From positions 1-7,753 of the forward strand of contig DASZDK010000001.1 of the NCBI GenBank assembly GCA_035942035.1: DNA of 7,753 nucleotides. Direction: 5' to 3'. The notes under the pieces are model-generated. The model saw nothing but the letters and a program-made list of their open reading frames with translations. It ran no database searches and was not told where the DNA came from. Shown piece by piece: positions 6,138-7,753 of the stretch. Numbering within the stretch: position 1 is the first letter of the stretch; each line of letters opens with the position of its first letter. The position numbers were made by a program, and so were the translations under genes. Origin of the DNA: JAHWJR01 sp035942035 (lineage in GTDB: Bacteria > Actinomycetota > Acidimicrobiia > Acidimicrobiales > CADCSY01).

Positions 6138-6279
6138 ACTCGCTCGTTCGAGTCATCTGCCGGGAGGCCTCCAGAAGCGTGCTGTCCTAGGAACATCGGC
6201 GACCTCCGCTCAGCTACGGAGCCCCGAGCGAGTGTGGAGTTCTCGAAGCATCGCACTCGCCCGGGCGGCCGTCACTGCC
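6138..6279. other. Non-coding spacer with inverted repeats
   Basis: I see no gene in this spacer. It holds a weak hairpin right after the SRPBCC stop (ACTCG/CGAGT, 6138-6142/6149-6153), a perfect 10-base palindrome GGAGGCCTCC (6163-6172), and an inverted repeat GCGAGTG/CACTCGC (6228-6234/6254-6260) with a 19-base loop. The last lies about 20 bases upstream of the candidate promoter for the propeller gene, so it could be an operator. None of these has a T-tract. Confidence 0.35.
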
Positions 6280-6310
6280 TTGCGTCGCCGCCAGCCGAGC
6301 ACCCTATGAT
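6280..6310 (+). promoter_or_regulatory. Candidate sigma-70-type promoter for the propeller gene
   Basis: TATGAT (6305-6310) matches the -10 consensus TATAAT at five of six positions. TTGCGT (6280-6285) gives a partial -35, and the spacer is 19 bases, slightly long. Transcription would start near 6316-6318, leaving a leader of about 48 bases before ATG 6365. It is the best promoter-like pair I see in this gap, but such matches can arise by chance. Confidence 0.4.
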
Positions 6311-6364
6311 CCGCCTCGACCGTCGTATCTAAGGGGATCTGGCATCTAGTGGCGGTGGGGGGAC

Positions 6365-7753
6365 ATGGGGGCACGAGCCGGGGCAGTGACGATCGGACTG
6401 GCGATGGCGCTCGGCATCTTGCCGGCGTCTCATGCCCTGCCGGCCGAGTCGTCGGCGGTCAAGGCGGCGGTCCAGGTGACGAGCGACATCGATCCCCTGC
6501 GCGCCCACTCTTCGCCGCAGATCGCCGTCAACCCCACAAACGGCGAGCTGGTGATCGTGGAGGCCAACGTCCGAGGGAACCGCGCCTGCACCACCCACAT
6601 CTCCGTCGACGACGGCCGGAGCTGGTTCCGCGGGGGCGACCTCATGCAGGAGCCGTACCTCGATTGCACGCTCGGCGCCGAGTACGGGCCGTACGCCACC
6701 CTGGAATTCAGTGAGGACGGAACCCTCTACGTCGCCTTCGTCGGCAGCGAGTTCCTCGACCGCGCTCGCGACGACACCCCTCGCCACATCTTCGTGGCCC
6801 GCTCCGACGACGGCGGCCGGAGCTTCAGCACCTCGATGGCCTTCGAGGCCCCCGACGGCAACCCTGACATCGGCTTCAACAAGGGCCCGGTCCTCGCCGT
6901 CCATCCCACCGACAGCTCAAGGGTGTACGTGGGTTGGCGTCAGGGAGTCTTCCGCAACGCCGAGGAGAAGCAGAAGAGCAACGTCGCCGCATCCGAGGAC
7001 GGTGGCCGGACCTTCGCCCCCCCGGTCGACCTCACCGACGAGCGGGGAGGCGACTACCCAGGGTTGGCTGTGGACGGTGACGGAACCGTGCACGCGGTGT
7101 ACTGGGCCAGGGTCTTCCCACCACTTCCGTTCGGGGACCCGGAGTCGCCAGTCAGCCCCATCTACTATCGGCGCTCGACCGACGGCGGGGCAAGCTTCGA
7201 GGAGGCTATCGAGATCGATCCCGGGAACGCCGACGCCGACCGCCCACCGGTCATCGCCGCAGACCCGAGGTCCGAGGCGGTGTACGTGGTGTGGAGCAGC
7301 CATGCGGAGCAGCGCAACCTGGAGGACGACTTCGAGGGTGATTTCGAGATCTTCTTCCTCGCCTCGGTGGACGGTGGCGATTCCTGGCCTGACCGCCTCG
7401 TCCTGAACGACGACGGGTCCGACGTCGATCAGTACCTGCCCGGCCTCTCCATCGCCCCCGACGGGAGGGTCGACGTGGCGTGGTACGACGACCGGCTGAA
7501 CCCGGCCGAGCCCGAGGAGGGGCTGCAGGACGTGTTCGCCACCTCCTCCAGGAACCAAGGCGCAACCTTCGCTCCCAACGTACGGATCACGGACCGGAGC
7601 ATCGACCGGACCATCGGGGTGTGGGGCAACAACATCGACAGCAACCACAACGTCGGTGTCGCTTCGACCGAGGGCGCGACCTACTTCGCCTGGCAGGACA
7701 CCCGCAACGGAGACCCTGAGGCCCAGGCGGAGGACGTCTACATGACCAAGCTC
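6365..7753 (+). CDS. Secreted six-Asp-box beta-propeller (sialidase/BNR-like), 3' end outside window
   Basis: The frame runs open for 463 codons from ATG 6365 to the window edge. An in-frame TAG at 6347-6349 with no start codon in between makes this ATG the first possible start; a G-rich stretch precedes it. The N-terminus is a signal peptide (hydrophobic residues about 8-24, possible cleavage after SHA or LPA near 24-27), so the protein is probably exported. Six Asp-box (BNR, S.D.G..W/F) motifs follow: SVDDGRSW (80-87), SDDGGRSF (147-154), SEDGGRTF (210-217), STDGGASF (271-278), SVDGGDSW (334-341) and a degenerate SRNQGATF (395-402). They are spaced 61-67 residues apart, as blades of a beta-propeller. 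Strands of the type RVYVGW, AVYVVW, VDVAWYDDR and YFAWQDTRNG alternate with them. This matches the exo-alpha-sialidase-like superfamily, but I do not see the FRIP motif of true sialidases, so enzyme activity is uncertain. Other propeller roles (glycan binding, another hydrolase) are possible. Confidence 0.85.
   Translation, partial: MGARAGAVTIGLAMALGILPASHALPAESSAVKAAVQVTSDIDPLRAHSSPQIAVNPTNGELVIVEANVRGNRACTTHISVDDGRSWFRGGDLMQEPYLDCTLGAEYGPYATLEFSEDGTLYVAFVGSEFLDRARDDTPRHIFVARSDDGGRSFSTSMAFEAPDGNPDIGFNKGPVLAVHPTDSSRVYVGWRQGVFRNAEEKQKSNVAASEDGGRTFAPPVDLTDERGGDYPGLAVDGDGTVHAVYWARVFPPLPFGDPESPVSPIYYRRSTDGGASFEEAIEIDPGNADADRPPVIAADPRSEAVYVVWSSHAEQRNLEDDFEGDFEIFFLASVDGGDSWPDRLVLNDDGSDVDQYLPGLSIAPDGRVDVAWYDDRLNPAEPEEGLQDVFATSSRNQGATFAPNVRITDRSIDRTIGVWGNNIDSNHNVGVASTEGATYFAWQDTRNGDPEAQAEDVYMTKL

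Noticed and set aside
6144..6176. GTTCGAGTC at 6146-6154 as the T-loop of a tRNA
   Set aside because: The flanking bases do not pair as a T-stem and no acceptor, anticodon or D arm can be built around it.
6190..6216. GGAAC at 6190 as an ECF sigma -35 box
   Set aside because: No matching CGTT-like -10 element occurs at the required 15-17 base spacing.
6711..7406. Plus-strand 231-codon frame inside the propeller gene
   Set aside because: It is Ser/Thr/Arg/Pro-rich and in another frame of a gene with six well-spaced Asp-boxes and a signal peptide, so it is a shadow.

Overview
The window is GC-rich and gene-dense, with GTG starts, short intergenic gaps and an actinobacterial gene repertoire: an NrfD subunit of the type found beside actinobacterial formate dehydrogenases, a PPOX/F420-type flavoprotein, a small PspC protein and a large LuxR-type ATPase regulator. 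I read it as chromosomal DNA of a high-GC actinobacterium, possibly from the Acidimicrobiia. The taxon is an inference, since no rRNA or other marker is present. I see no mobile element, CRISPR array, tRNA or rRNA.

Positions 1-1000 hold the distal end of a plus-strand respiratory operon. The last codons of an unseen gene overlap the GTG start of an NrfD/PsrC-like membrane subunit by four bases. From 1007 to 2063 there is a minus-strand cluster, read as PspC-domain protein, then YciI-like protein, then PPOX-family flavin/F420 protein. It converges on nrfD across a 16-bp gap with a small hairpin. A divergent region (about 2064-2198) separates the cluster from a plus-strand four-helix membrane protein of unknown function (2199-2576), whose stop codon lies inside a 12-bp stem-loop.

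Positions 2657-5632 are filled by one gene for a 991-residue LAL/MalT-like regulator: an N-terminal AAA-type ATPase, a long helical-repeat middle and a C-terminal LuxR helix-turn-helix. A 115-bp structured spacer with three potential hairpins and a strong Shine-Dalgarno leads to a small SRPBCC (START/Bet v 1 fold) protein (5748-6137). After a 227-bp gap with a candidate promoter comes a secreted six-Asp-box beta-propeller (sialidase/BNR-like), which starts at 6365 and runs off the right edge.

The genes look like several small independent units rather than one pathway. Plausible links are translational coupling in the respiratory operon, co-transcription of pspC-yciI-PPOX, and possible control of the adjacent SRPBCC gene by the LAL regulator. 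I found no convincing new multi-gene system. The most useful second looks are the hairpins around stop codons and the Shine-Dalgarno, the unresolved starts in the divergent region, and the regular propeller repeat.
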